Below are positions 53,937 to 62,168 of a DNA stretch of 64,000 nucleotides, piece by piece. Below the pieces are notes generated by a model, which was given only the letters and a program-made list of their open reading frames with translations, had not been told where the DNA came from and searched no databases. The position numbers and the translations under genes are program-made. Every line of letters begins with the position of its first letter. Positions within the stretch are counted from its first letter, which is position 1. Source of the DNA: Mycolicibacterium pulveris (GTDB taxonomy: Bacteria > Actinomycetota > Actinomycetes > Mycobacteriales > Mycobacteriaceae); assembly GCF_010725725.1 (NCBI RefSeq), contig NZ_AP022599.1, positions 2,666,001-2,730,000 of the forward strand, read 5' to 3'.

Positions 53937-55397
53937 GTGACCGTGCCGCAGACCGTCATCGACGCCGTCGACAAGCGATTGTTCATCGACGGTAAATGGG
54001 TCGAAGCCGCCGAACGCGCCACCTTCGACGTCGTCGACCCCGCCACGGGCCAGACCCTGTGCGCGGTCGCCGACGCCAACCGGGCCGACGGGATGGCCGC
54101 GCTGCAGGCCGCCGTCGACGCGCAGGCGGAGTTCGCCGCGACACCGCCGCGGGCGCGCGCCGACATGCTGATGGCCGCCTTCGACCTGTTGCACGCGCGC
54201 GCCGACGACCTGGCGTTGCTGATGACGCTGGAGATGGGCAAACCATTGGCCGAGGCGCGCGGTGAAATCGCTTATGCTGCAGAGTTTTTCCGCCACTTCG
54301 CCGAGGAGGCCACCCGCATCGACGGCGGCTACCAGACCGCGCCCGCCGGGGGCGCCCGGTTCCTGATCGCCCGCCAACCGGTCGGCCCGTGCCTGCTGAT
54401 CACGCCGTGGAACTTCCCCATGGCGATGGGAACCCGCAAGCTGGGCCCCGCGATCGCCGCCGGCTGCACCAGCGTCGTCAAGCCCGCCCACCAGACGCCG
54501 CTGTCGATGCTGGCGCTGATGGGCATCCTCGAGGAGGCGGGCGTGCCCCCGGGCGTGGTCAACTGCGTGACGACGACGGACGCCGGCGGCGTCATGGAGC
54601 CGTTGATCCGCTCCGGGCTGGCCCGCAAGCTGTCGTTCACCGGATCGACGCGGGTGGGCCGGGTGCTGCTGGAGCAGTGCGCGCAGAAGGTGTTGCGGAC
54701 CTCGATGGAACTGGGCGGCAACGCCCCGTTCATCGTGTTCGCCGACGCGGACCTCGACGAAGCTGTCGACGGCGCGATCGCGGCCAAGATGCGCAACATG
54801 GGGGAGGCGTGCACGGCGGCCAACCGGATCTACGTGCACGCGTCGGTGATCGACGAGTTCGGCCGCCGGCTGGCCGACCGCATGGAGTCGCTGACCGTGG
54901 GGCGCGGCACCGAGGAGGGCGTACGGGTCGGCCCGCTGATCGACGCGGCCGCACTGCGCAAGGTGATCTCTCTGGTCGACGACGCGGTCGGGCGCGGCGC
55001 GCGGGTGCTGACCGGCGGCTCGGTGCTGGGCGGCGACGGCTACTTCTACGCGCCGACGGTGCTCACCGACGTTCCGCGGGACGCGAAGATGGCCCGTGAG
55101 GAGATCTTCGGCCCGGTCGCCCCGCTCACCCCGTTCGAGTCCGAGGACGAGGTGATCGCCGCCGCCAACGACACCGAATACGGCCTGGTGGCCTACGTGT
55201 TCACCAACGACCTGCGGCGCGCGCTGCGGGTCGCCGAGGCGCTCGAGACCGGGATGGTCGGCCTGAATCAGGGGGTGGTGTCCAACCCGGCCGCGCCGTT
55301 CGGCGGCGTCAAGCAGTCCGGGCTCGGCCGCGAGGGCGGGGCCGTCGGGATCGACGAGTTCCTGGAGATCAAGTACATCGGCGTGGCCCTGAAGTGA
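53937..55397 (+). CDS. Succinate-semialdehyde-type NAD(P) aldehyde dehydrogenase
   Basis: 486 aa with a GTG start and a GAAGGGA box about 7 nt upstream. Catalytic residues are in place: Asn159 (TPWNFP), Lys182, Glu258 (MELGGNAP) and Cys292 (GEACTAANR). The common KPAE is KPAH here (182-185). The sequence is nearest to succinate- or glutarate-semialdehyde dehydrogenases, which fits the divergent omega-aminotransferase. It ends 7 bp from the end of gntR on the other strand. Confidence 0.9.
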   Translation: MTVPQTVIDAVDKRLFIDGKWVEAAERATFDVVDPATGQTLCAVADANRADGMAALQAAVDAQAEFAATPPRARADMLMAAFDLLHARADDLALLMTLEMGKPLAEARGEIAYAAEFFRHFAEEATRIDGGYQTAPAGGARFLIARQPVGPCLLITPWNFPMAMGTRKLGPAIAAGCTSVVKPAHQTPLSMLALMGILEEAGVPPGVVNCVTTTDAGGVMEPLIRSGLARKLSFTGSTRVGRVLLEQCAQKVLRTSMELGGNAPFIVFADADLDEAVDGAIAAKMRNMGEACTAANRIYVHASVIDEFGRRLADRMESLTVGRGTEEGVRVGPLIDAAALRKVISLVDDAVGRGARVLTGGSVLGGDGYFYAPTVLTDVPRDAKMAREEIFGPVAPLTPFESEDEVIAAANDTEYGLVAYVFTNDLRRALRVAEALETGMVGLNQGVVSNPAAPFGGVKQSGLGREGGAVGIDEFLEIKYIGVALK

Positions 55398-55404
55398 CCG
55401 GGCG

Positions 55405-56058
55405 CTAGCGGGCCAGCCGTTCGATCAGGCGGTCGACCGCGTCCTCCATGTGGGCGATCAGGAGCTTGTCGGACAGTTGCACGTCGCCCGACCTGATCGC
55501 GCTGGCCAGCGCCTGATGCTCCACCACCCGGTCGTTGGGGTTGTCGTAGGTGTCGGCCAGCGCGTGCACGCACATCCTCGTCTCGACGAGGTAGGTCTGG
55601 TGCATCCGCGACAGCCGGGGGCTGTCGGCCAGCTCGACCAGCCGCTCGTGGAACCGGATGTCGGCCTCGCTGCCCTCCTCGACATCGGTGGCCTCGGCCA
55701 TCTCCTCGACAATGGCCAACAGCTCGTCCCCGGCGGCGGCGTAGTCGCGCTGGAGGATCCGGCGGGCGGCCGCGCGTTCGATCGCCTCGCGCGCCAGATA
55801 CATGTCGGAGGCCTCTTCGGGGGTCATCTCGATGACGAACACACCGCGGTTGCGGATCGCGATGAGCAGCCCCTCCTGGGTCAACCGCTGCATGCCCTCG
55901 CGCAGCGGCCCGCGGCTTACGCCGAGCTTGCGGGCCAGGTCCGCCTCACCCAGCTGGGTGCCCGGCGCCAGTTCTCCGTGCGCGATGGCCTGGCGCAGCT
56001 TGTCGGCGACGATGCTGGGCGTGGACTCCTGTTCGACGGGGGCGATGAACTCGGTCAC
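55405..56058 (-). CDS. GntR-family regulator with FCD domain
   Basis: 217 aa with a GTG start overlapping the upstream gene (GTGA). The winged helix (about 12-75) has LGEADLARKLGVSRGPLREGMQRL; the FCD ligand domain (about 85-210) shows the metal ligands Asp/His in ADIRFHERL, the His in VVEHQAL and the His in AHMEDAV. FCD-type regulators usually bind short palindromes with TTGTNNACAA-like cores and are released by an organic acid. The three matching palindromes in this island are its likely sites. Since it is co-transcribed from the O2 promoter, it would also control itself. Confidence 0.9.
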   Translation of the reverse strand: MTEFIAPVEQESTPSIVADKLRQAIAHGELAPGTQLGEADLARKLGVSRGPLREGMQRLTQEGLLIAIRNRGVFVIEMTPEEASDMYLAREAIERAAARRILQRDYAAAGDELLAIVEEMAEATDVEEGSEADIRFHERLVELADSPRLSRMHQTYLVETRMCVHALADTYDNPNDRVVEHQALASAIRSGDVQLSDKLLIAHMEDAVDRLIERLAR

Positions 56059-56774
56059 CGGGCCTCCCCGAACAGCCGGCCCATGCCGGCGATCACCGGC
56101 GTCCCGCCCACGAGTTGCAGTCCCTTCCAGGCCGTGACCTGGTTGGCGGTGAGCACCGGCTTGCCGACGGCGGCCTCGAGGCGGTCGACGATCGCCAGCG
56201 TGTGCATCGCGGTGTCGGGCACCAACACGGCTTCGGCGTCGGGGTGATCGGCGGCGGTGACCATCTGCTCCACCTGCTCGGGCGCCAGCGTGCCGACCTC
56301 TGCGGCGGTGATGATGCCGTGGCTGCCCATCGCCACCACCTCGACGCCGCCGGCGGACAGGAACTCGACGAAGTGCTCGGCGACGTCGTGCGGGTACGAG
56401 GCGGCGACGGCGACCCGCCGGATGTTGAGGTGACGCAGCGCGTCGACGAACGCGATCGACGTCGACGACGCCGGAACACCCGCCGCCGCAGCGACTTTCG
56501 CCGCCTGCTGCCGTGCGCCTGCCGGGCCGAAGACGAAGCTGCCCGAGGTGCAGGCCCACATGACCGACTGCGGGCGGGCTTCGGCGAGCTGTCGGACACC
56601 GTCGGCGAGGCGTTCGGCGCTGCCGAGGTCCAGCAGCGCGTCCACCCGGTGGGCGTCCTCGCCGACGGAGGTGATGACCACCGGAAGGCGCACATTGCCT
56701 GCGGCCCGAGCCTCCAGCGTCGCGAAGTCGTCTTCGGCGCTGTGGCCCGGGTAGAGCAGTCCTACGGTCGCCAT
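56055..56774 (-). CDS. Asp/Glu racemase-superfamily protein, single-cysteine variant
   Basis: 239 aa. The fold is that of maleate isomerase, arylmalonate decarboxylase and related enzymes. The N-terminal catalytic Cys75 is present (WACTSGSF), but the second position holds Asp187 (VPDTAMHT) where isomerases have Cys. Arylmalonate decarboxylases have the opposite arrangement, with only the C-terminal cysteine. The reaction therefore cannot be assigned; isomerase, decarboxylase or racemase are all possible. It is followed by gntR and preceded by operator O2, 25 bp upstream of its ATG. Confidence 0.8.
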   Translation of the reverse strand: MATVGLLYPGHSAEDDFATLEARAAGNVRLPVVITSVGEDAHRVDALLDLGSAERLADGVRQLAEARPQSVMWACTSGSFVFGPAGARQQAAKVAAAAGVPASSTSIAFVDALRHLNIRRVAVAASYPHDVAEHFVEFLSAGGVEVVAMGSHGIITAAEVGTLAPEQVEQMVTAADHPDAEAVLVPDTAMHTLAIVDRLEAAVGKPVLTANQVTAWKGLQLVGGTPVIAGMGRLFGEAR

Positions 56775-56799
56775 ACAGGCCCTTCGGTCGATCGGCGGA

Positions 56800-56818
56800 T
56801 TGTCGACAATGTTAACAA
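56800..56818. promoter_or_regulatory. Operator O2 upstream of the single-cysteine racemase-fold gene and gntR
   Basis: ATTGTCGACAAT at 56800-56811 is identical to the core of O1. A second short palindrome TGTTAACA overlaps it at 56811-56818. On the minus strand TAACAT (56815-56810) fits a -10 box, so the operator would cover the -10 and start site. Confidence 0.65.
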
Positions 56819-56864
56819 CCGGACCCTGGCGTGCTTTGCCCGCTAGCGGGTCGAAGCGGATTCG

Positions 56865-57608
56865 TTACGCCTCAAGCAGGCGCTGGCCCGGGCCGACGGC
56901 TTTGCGCCCGGCCACCCGCAGCGCGGCCCACATGGTCACCTGGTTGGCGGTGACGACCGGCTTGTGCAGTTCGGCCTCCAACGAAGCGATCAGGTCGTAC
57001 GTCGGTAGGTTGGTGCAACTGATGACGATGGCCTCGGCCTCGGGCACGTCGGTGCTGCGGACGAGCTCGGCGGTCTTCTCATAGGGCACCGACCAGATCC
57101 TGGCGGTCAGCCCGAGCCCGGAGGTGGCGACCACCTCGAGCCCGGCCTCCATGAGGTAGCTCGTGAGCCCGACGGTCAAATCCGCGGTATAGGGGGTGAC
57201 CGTCGCGACGCGGTGCACGCCGAGGTGCTTGAGCGCGGCCAGCATGGATCCGCTCGTGGTCACCGCGGCCGGGGCGCCGGCCGCCTGCATGGCCGCGACC
57301 AGCGCGGCCTCACCGGCCATGCCCCTGACGAAGCTGCCGGCCGTGCACGCGTAGGCGGTCACCATCGGCGAGACCGCGAGCACGTTGGCGGCGCCGGCGA
57401 CGACGTTGTCCGCGTCCGAGACGTGCACCGCCATATCGACGGTCACGGGCAGCGGGGCGTATCGAAGCCGGGTCACGTAGAGGCTGACATCGTCCGGAAC
57501 CCAGCGCCACAATTCGCGGTCCAGGGCGAAGTCATATGGCGTCACAACACCTATGCCGACCTGCTGCAACGGTGGGGGCGGCAGCACTTCCCCGAGCGTC
57601 ATTTCCAC
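56865..57608 (-). CDS. Maleate cis-trans isomerase-like protein
   Basis: 247 aa. It shares the racemase-type fold with the protein at 56055 but has both catalytic cysteines: Cys88 (YACTAGSF) and Cys198 (ISCTNLPT), the pattern of maleate isomerase, which converts maleate to fumarate through a covalent cysteine adduct. The GTG start lies 33 bp from operator O3; an ATG two codons later is possible. The protein is only moderately similar to its neighbour, so the two are probably specialised partners rather than a recent duplication. Confidence 0.82.
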   Translation of the reverse strand: MEMTLGEVLPPPPLQQVGIGVVTPYDFALDRELWRWVPDDVSLYVTRLRYAPLPVTVDMAVHVSDADNVVAGAANVLAVSPMVTAYACTAGSFVRGMAGEAALVAAMQAAGAPAAVTTSGSMLAALKHLGVHRVATVTPYTADLTVGLTSYLMEAGLEVVATSGLGLTARIWSVPYEKTAELVRSTDVPEAEAIVISCTNLPTYDLIASLEAELHKPVVTANQVTMWAALRVAGRKAVGPGQRLLEA

Positions 57609-57640
57609 AGTGTGAGGCCAGAACGCTCATCCAGCAACAG

Positions 57641-57673
57641 ATTGTTGACAATCATACGGCGTGTCCTTAGCCT
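57641..57673 (+). promoter_or_regulatory. Operator O3 and leaderless promoter of the hydroxyacid dehydrogenase operon
   Basis: ATTGTTGACAAT (57641-57652) differs from O1 and O2 at one central base. That change makes a perfect TTGACA -35 box (57645-57650), followed after 17 bp by TAGCCT (57668-57673) as -10 and 6 nt later by the GTG of the D-2-hydroxyacid dehydrogenase gene. On the minus strand TATGAT (57656-57651) can be the -10 box of the maleate-isomerase-like gene, again under the operator. Confidence 0.7.
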
Positions 57674-57679
57674 CGGGGC

Positions 57680-58717
57680 GTGCCGAGCCCCCGCGAGAGC
57701 GTCCCGACCGCGGGACGGTACGAATCATTCGACCAGGTCAGATCCCCTTCTGAGGTGCCCGTGGTCGCGGTCTTGTGCGTCGACGACGCCGACCGGCCCG
57801 CGCTGCCCGATGTGGGCGCCGAGTTCCGGTTCTGCACCGCCGCCGACCTTCCCGACGCGATCCGCGGGGCGCGGGCGCTGCTGCTGTGGGACTACTTCTC
57901 CACCGCGGTGCGCGACGTCTGGGCACAGGCGGACAGTTTGGAGTGGCTTCACGTCACCGCGGCCGGGGTCGACACGCTGCTGTTTGACGATCTTCGCGAC
58001 TCCGACGTGGTGGTCACCAACGCGCGTGGCGTCTTCGACCGTCCGATCGCCGAGTACGTGCTCGGCGCGGTGCTCGCGCACGCCAAGGACAGCCGCACCA
58101 GCTTCGCGCTGCAGCGCGACCGGCAGTGGCGCCACCGCGAGACCCGCGGCATCGCAGGCACCCGCGCGCTCGTCGTCGGCACCGGCTCGATCGGGCGGGA
58201 AATCGCGAGGCTGCTGCGCGCGGCGGGCATGCGGGTGCGCGGCGCGGGCCGGGTCGCGGCCGCCTCCGATCCCGACTTCGGCGACGTGGTGGCCAGCGCC
58301 GACCTGGCCGCCGAGGTCGGCTGGTGCGATCACCTGGTGCTCGCGGCGCCGCTCACCGACGCGACGCGCGGCCTGGTCGACGCCGCGGTGCTCGACGCGA
58401 TGAAATCCGACGCGCACCTGGTGAACATCGCCCGCGGACCGATGGTCGTCGAGTCCGCGCTGCTGGACGCGCTGGCCCAGGGCCGAATCGGCGGCGCGAC
58501 GCTGGACGTGTTCGACACCGAGCCGCTGCCCGCCGATCATCCGCTGTGGGACGCCCCCAACGTCACCATCACCCCGCACATGTCCGGTGACGTGGTCGGC
58601 TGGCGCGACACGCTGGCCGAGCAGTTCCTGGAGAACCTGCGCCGCTGGCTGGCCGGCGAACCGCTGCGCAACGTGGTGGACAAGAAACTCGGCTACGTGC
58701 CGGGGGGCTCGCGATGA
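57680..58717 (+). CDS. D-2-hydroxyacid dehydrogenase
   Basis: 345 aa with a GTG start that coincides with the predicted transcription start. The NAD-binding motif GTGSIGREIARLL is near 167-179. The catalytic Arg (NIARGPMV), Glu (DVFDTEPLP) and His (ITPHMSGD) are in the standard order. It interconverts 2-keto acids and D-2-hydroxy acids. The first 25 residues are not conserved in the family, so a start further down is possible. Its stop overlaps the amidase start (ATGA). Confidence 0.88.
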   Translation: MPSPRESVPTAGRYESFDQVRSPSEVPVVAVLCVDDADRPALPDVGAEFRFCTAADLPDAIRGARALLLWDYFSTAVRDVWAQADSLEWLHVTAAGVDTLLFDDLRDSDVVVTNARGVFDRPIAEYVLGAVLAHAKDSRTSFALQRDRQWRHRETRGIAGTRALVVGTGSIGREIARLLRAAGMRVRGAGRVAAASDPDFGDVVASADLAAEVGWCDHLVLAAPLTDATRGLVDAAVLDAMKSDAHLVNIARGPMVVESALLDALAQGRIGGATLDVFDTEPLPADHPLWDAPNVTITPHMSGDVVGWRDTLAEQFLENLRRWLAGEPLRNVVDKKLGYVPGGSR

Positions 58718-60117
58718 TTCCAACCGCGCTCGAGCTGGTGCAGGGTTATCGGGCGAAGACGATCTCGCCGGTGGAGGCGACCCGAGAGGCGTTGGCCGCC
58801 ATCGAATCTCACGAGGGCGCGGCGAACGCGTTCGTGCTCGTCGACGCCGAAGGCGCGCTGGCGGCGGCCAAGGCGTCGGAGGCACGTTGGCATGCCGGGC
58901 AGCCGCTTGGCCCCGGCGACGGGGTGCCGACGTCGATCAAGGACGCGTTGTGGACCCGCGGTTGGCCGACGCTGCGCGGCAGCTGGCTCATCGACGAGGC
59001 CGGTCCGTGGGAGGAGGACGCGCCGGCCGTCGCGCGGTTGCGCGAGACGGGCGCGGTGCTGCTCGGCAAGACGACCACGCCGGAGTACTCGTGGAAGGGC
59101 GTCACCGACTCGCCCCGGTACGGGGTGACCCGCAACCCTTGGGACCCCGCCACGACGGCTGGCGGCTCGAGCGGCGGCAGCGCGGCGGCCGTCGCGCTTG
59201 GCATGGGGGTGTGGTCGGTCGGCACCGACGCCGGCGGATCGGTGCGCATCCCGGCGGGGTTCACCGGGACCGTCGCGCTCAAGCCGACCTACGGGCTGAT
59301 CCCCGCCTTTCCGCCCAGCCCGTTCGGCACGCTGGCCCACCCGGGCCCGATGACGCGCACCGTGGCCGACACCGCGGCGCTGATGGACGTGATCACCGGG
59401 TTCGACGCCCGCGACTGGGCGGCGATGCCGACCCCGTCGGCGTCATTTCTCACCGCCCTCGACGACGGCGTCGCGGGCCTGCGGGTCGCGTTCTCCCCGA
59501 CGCTGGGCTTCGTGCGCAACGACCCCGAGGTCGATGCCGCCGTCCGCGCCGCGGTGACCGTGCTGGCCGATGCCGGCGCGCGGGTCGAGGAGGTCGACCC
59601 CGGGTTCGCCGACCCGCTGGAGGCCTTTCACATCCTGTGGTTCTCGGGGGCGGCGAAGGTGCTGGAGGCCTACGGCGAGGCGGTCGATGGCCGGGTCGAT
59701 CCGGGGTTGCGTCGGGTCGCGGCGACGGGTGCGTCGTTCTCGGCGTCGGATTACCTCGACGCGACGGCCGTGCGCATGCGACTGGGCGAGCTGATGGGCC
59801 GGTTCCACCAGCGCTACGACGTGCTGGTCACGCCGACCCTGCCGCTGCCAGCGTTCGCCGCAGGCCGCGACGTGCCCGAGGGTTGGCCGTCGCCGGACTG
59901 GGCGAGCTGGACGCCGTACACCTACCCGTTCAACATGACCCAGCAGCCCGCGGTGAGCGTGCCGTGCGGCTTCACCTCGGCCGGCCTGCCGATCGGGCTG
60001 CAGATCGTGGGTCCCCGCCACGCCGATGCGACGGTGCTGCGGGTGGGCCGCGCATACGAGGTGGCCACCGAATGGCACCGGCGCACACCGGAACTGATCG
60101 CACAAGGAGCCCGATGA
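58714..60117 (+). CDS. Amidase-signature family amidohydrolase
   Basis: 467 aa. The Ser-cisSer-Lys triad is complete: Lys76 (SIKDA), cis-Ser152 (TAGGSSGGS) and nucleophile Ser176 (GTDAGGSVRIP). Such enzymes cleave linear amides, including half-amides of dicarboxylic acids. No signal peptide is present. It is coupled to the dehydrogenase gene upstream and to the DUF3830 gene downstream (ATGA at 60114-60117). Within the island it could free ammonia from an amide intermediate; that step is an inference. Confidence 0.88.
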   Translation: MIPTALELVQGYRAKTISPVEATREALAAIESHEGAANAFVLVDAEGALAAAKASEARWHAGQPLGPGDGVPTSIKDALWTRGWPTLRGSWLIDEAGPWEEDAPAVARLRETGAVLLGKTTTPEYSWKGVTDSPRYGVTRNPWDPATTAGGSSGGSAAAVALGMGVWSVGTDAGGSVRIPAGFTGTVALKPTYGLIPAFPPSPFGTLAHPGPMTRTVADTAALMDVITGFDARDWAAMPTPSASFLTALDDGVAGLRVAFSPTLGFVRNDPEVDAAVRAAVTVLADAGARVEEVDPGFADPLEAFHILWFSGAAKVLEAYGEAVDGRVDPGLRRVAATGASFSASDYLDATAVRMRLGELMGRFHQRYDVLVTPTLPLPAFAAGRDVPEGWPSPDWASWTPYTYPFNMTQQPAVSVPCGFTSAGLPIGLQIVGPRHADATVLRVGRAYEVATEWHRRTPELIAQGAR

Positions 60118-60461
60118 GCAGGCTGATCACCGTGTCCCTGGACAAGCGCGGCGTCAGCTGCGTGGCCCGGCTGCTCGACGACGCGGCGCCACGCACCTGC
60201 GCGGCGGTGTGGGACGCGCTGCCGCTCTCGGCTCAGGTGTTTCACGGAAAGTACGCCCGCAACGAGATCTACACGCTGCTACCGGCTTTCGCCACAGACC
60301 CGGGTAAGGAGAACACCACGGTGACGCCGATTCCCGGCGACCTGTGCTGGTTCTCGTTCGACTCCGACCAGCTCGGCAACCCCGCCTACGGCTACGAGAA
60401 CGCCACCGGCACCGGGCACCATCGACGGCGTGTCGGACCTCGTGCGACGCTCCGTGCGTGA
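60114..60461 (+). pseudogene. DUF3830 (cyclophilin-like) gene, frameshifted and truncated
   Basis: The first 100 residues match DUF3830 (SLDKRGVSCVARLLDDAAPRT..., HGKYARNEIYTLLP, GDLCWFSFDSDQ). After ENATGTG the frame turns into an arginine-rich end (HHRRRVGPRATLRA). One frame over, from about 60412, the sequence continues with T-I-D-G-V-S-D-L-V, as the family would, but the usual end of the domain (FYGRNN..., GNVFA...) never appears before 60647. So a single-base shift near 60411-60421 and loss of the last third are both likely. DUF3830 genes often sit next to amidases and maleate-isomerase-like genes; their role is unknown. Confidence 0.65.
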
Positions 60462-60646
60462 TGCGTTCGGTACGCGGCGCGTATCGGTTCGCACAACCCT
60501 GCTGCAGGCTCACCGGGGCCGGGATCGGCAGACGTGGCGGCTGCCCGGGTCGCCGGATCGAACGAGTACGTCAGATTGCTGCCGTCACGGTCGTCACGTC
60601 ATCACAGCCTCTTGCGCGATCGCCGAGTTGACGAAACTGCTTAGCC

Positions 60647-61723
60647 TCAGCCGAGCCCGGGCACGATGTCGCCGAGGCGGAACTTCACCGGGACGTCGAG
60701 CTGGTCGTAGGTGCAGGAACGCGGGTCGCGGTCGGGGCGCCAGCGGTTGAACTGCGCGGTGTGGCGAAACCGTTCGCCCTCCATGTGGTCGTAGCGCACC
60801 TCCACCACCCGCTCGGGTCGCAGCGGCACGAACGACAGGTCCTTGCCGGCGCTCCAGCGCGAGCCCTCGTTGCGGCGCGGGGTGCGCTCGCCGGCCAGGT
60901 GCGCGGCCCAGTTCCACGGGTGTTCCTCGAATGTGGTTACCAGCGGCCGCAATTCGGTGAGCAGCTGCCGTCGGGTGGCCATCGGGAACGCGCCGATGAC
61001 GCCGACGGAGGCCAGGGTGCCGTCGGCGCGGTACAGGCCCAGCAGCAGCGAGCCGATCGCATCGGTGCCCGACTTGTGCACGCGGTAGCCGGCCAGCACA
61101 CAGTCGGCGGTGCGCTGGTGCTTGATCTTGAACATCACCCGCTTGTCGGGCTGATACGTCAGGTCAAGCGGTTTGGCGATGACCCCGTCGAGCCCGGCGC
61201 CTTCGAACTCGTCGAACCACCGGTGGGCGGTGGCCAGGTCGGTGGTCACCGGGGTGAGGTGAAACGACGGACCCGAGCCGGCGAGCGCCTCGGCGAGGGC
61301 GGCGCGGCGTTCGGTGAACGGCCTTTGCGTGTAATCGGTTTCGCCCAGCGTGAGCAGATCGAACGCGATGAACGACGCCGGCGTCTGTTCGGCGAGCATG
61401 TTGACGCGGCTGGCCGCGGGGTGGATGCGCTGCTGCAGCGCCTCGAAGTCCAGGCCATGGTCGGTCGCGGTTCTGATGGGCAAAACGATCTCGCCGTCGA
61501 CCACACACCGCGGCGGCAGTTCCGCGATGGCCGCGGCGACCAGTTCGGGAAAGTAGCGGGTCATCGGCCGCTCGTTGCGGCTGCCGAACTCGATCTCGTC
61601 GCCGTCGCGAAAACAGATGGACCGGAACCCGTCCCACTTCGGCTCGTAGGACGCGTCGGGCGGGATCGTGTCCACCGACTTGGCCAGCATCGGCCGCACC
61701 GGCGGCATCACGGGCAGCTTCAT
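60647..61723 (-). CDS. ligC: ATP-dependent DNA ligase LigC
   Basis: 358 aa from ATG 61723, the same length as M. tuberculosis LigC (Rv3731); ATG 61732 would add three residues. The adenylation Lys is in YEPKWDGFR (about residue 32), with motif III (FIAFDLL), IV (LDGVIAKP) and V (MFKIKHQR) and an OB-fold end. It seals nicks with ATP and, in M. smegmatis, takes part in base-excision or back-up end repair. A second ligase of this type begins at 63533. Confidence 0.93.
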   Translation of the reverse strand: MKLPVMPPVRPMLAKSVDTIPPDASYEPKWDGFRSICFRDGDEIEFGSRNERPMTRYFPELVAAAIAELPPRCVVDGEIVLPIRTATDHGLDFEALQQRIHPAASRVNMLAEQTPASFIAFDLLTLGETDYTQRPFTERRAALAEALAGSGPSFHLTPVTTDLATAHRWFDEFEGAGLDGVIAKPLDLTYQPDKRVMFKIKHQRTADCVLAGYRVHKSGTDAIGSLLLGLYRADGTLASVGVIGAFPMATRRQLLTELRPLVTTFEEHPWNWAAHLAGERTPRRNEGSRWSAGKDLSFVPLRPERVVEVRYDHMEGERFRHTAQFNRWRPDRDPRSCTYDQLDVPVKFRLGDIVPGLG

Positions 61724-61751
61724 CGCCGCCATTGTCCCGGTTGTCGGCGTG

Positions 61752-62168
61752 TCACATCTTCTCGCCGGGCAACTTGGCCGCCTGCTCGATCCACGACCGC
61801 AGTTGGTCCTCGTCGAGGTCGTCGTCCTCGCGGATGTCGAGGTAGCGCACCTCGGCGTGTTTGGAGGCCTTCGGCGGCACCGGATCCAACGACGCGCCCT
61901 TGAAGAACGCGACCTGCACGTAGTGGGTGTAGCAGCGAAACGACAGGAACCAGCCCTCGTCTTTGTGGCCGTAGAACGGCTGGTTCCATTTCACGGCCTT
62001 GTGCACGTCGGGGACCGCCCGCGCGATGAGCGCGTCGAGGCGTTGCCCGATGTCGCGTTTCCAGCCGGGCATCGCCGCGATGTAGTCCTGCACCGGCCCG
62101 TCGCCCTCCCCCTTGGGGATCTGCGGGTTGCCACCGGAGAGCAGCTTCGGCTTGTTGCGTTCGGTCAT
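61752..62168 (-). CDS. DUF1801 (YdhG-like) protein
   Basis: 138 aa. It has the DUF1801 core with VPDVHKAVKWNQPFYGH and YVQVAFFKGASL, a small alpha/beta fold of unknown function often linked to stress genes. It follows the VOC gene with an ATGA overlap and precedes ligC by 28 bp on the same strand, so the three genes may form one transcript controlled by the divergent TetR. Confidence 0.82.
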   Translation of the reverse strand: MTERNKPKLLSGGNPQIPKGEGDGPVQDYIAAMPGWKRDIGQRLDALIARAVPDVHKAVKWNQPFYGHKDEGWFLSFRCYTHYVQVAFFKGASLDPVPPKASKHAEVRYLDIREDDDLDEDQLRSWIEQAAKLPGEKM

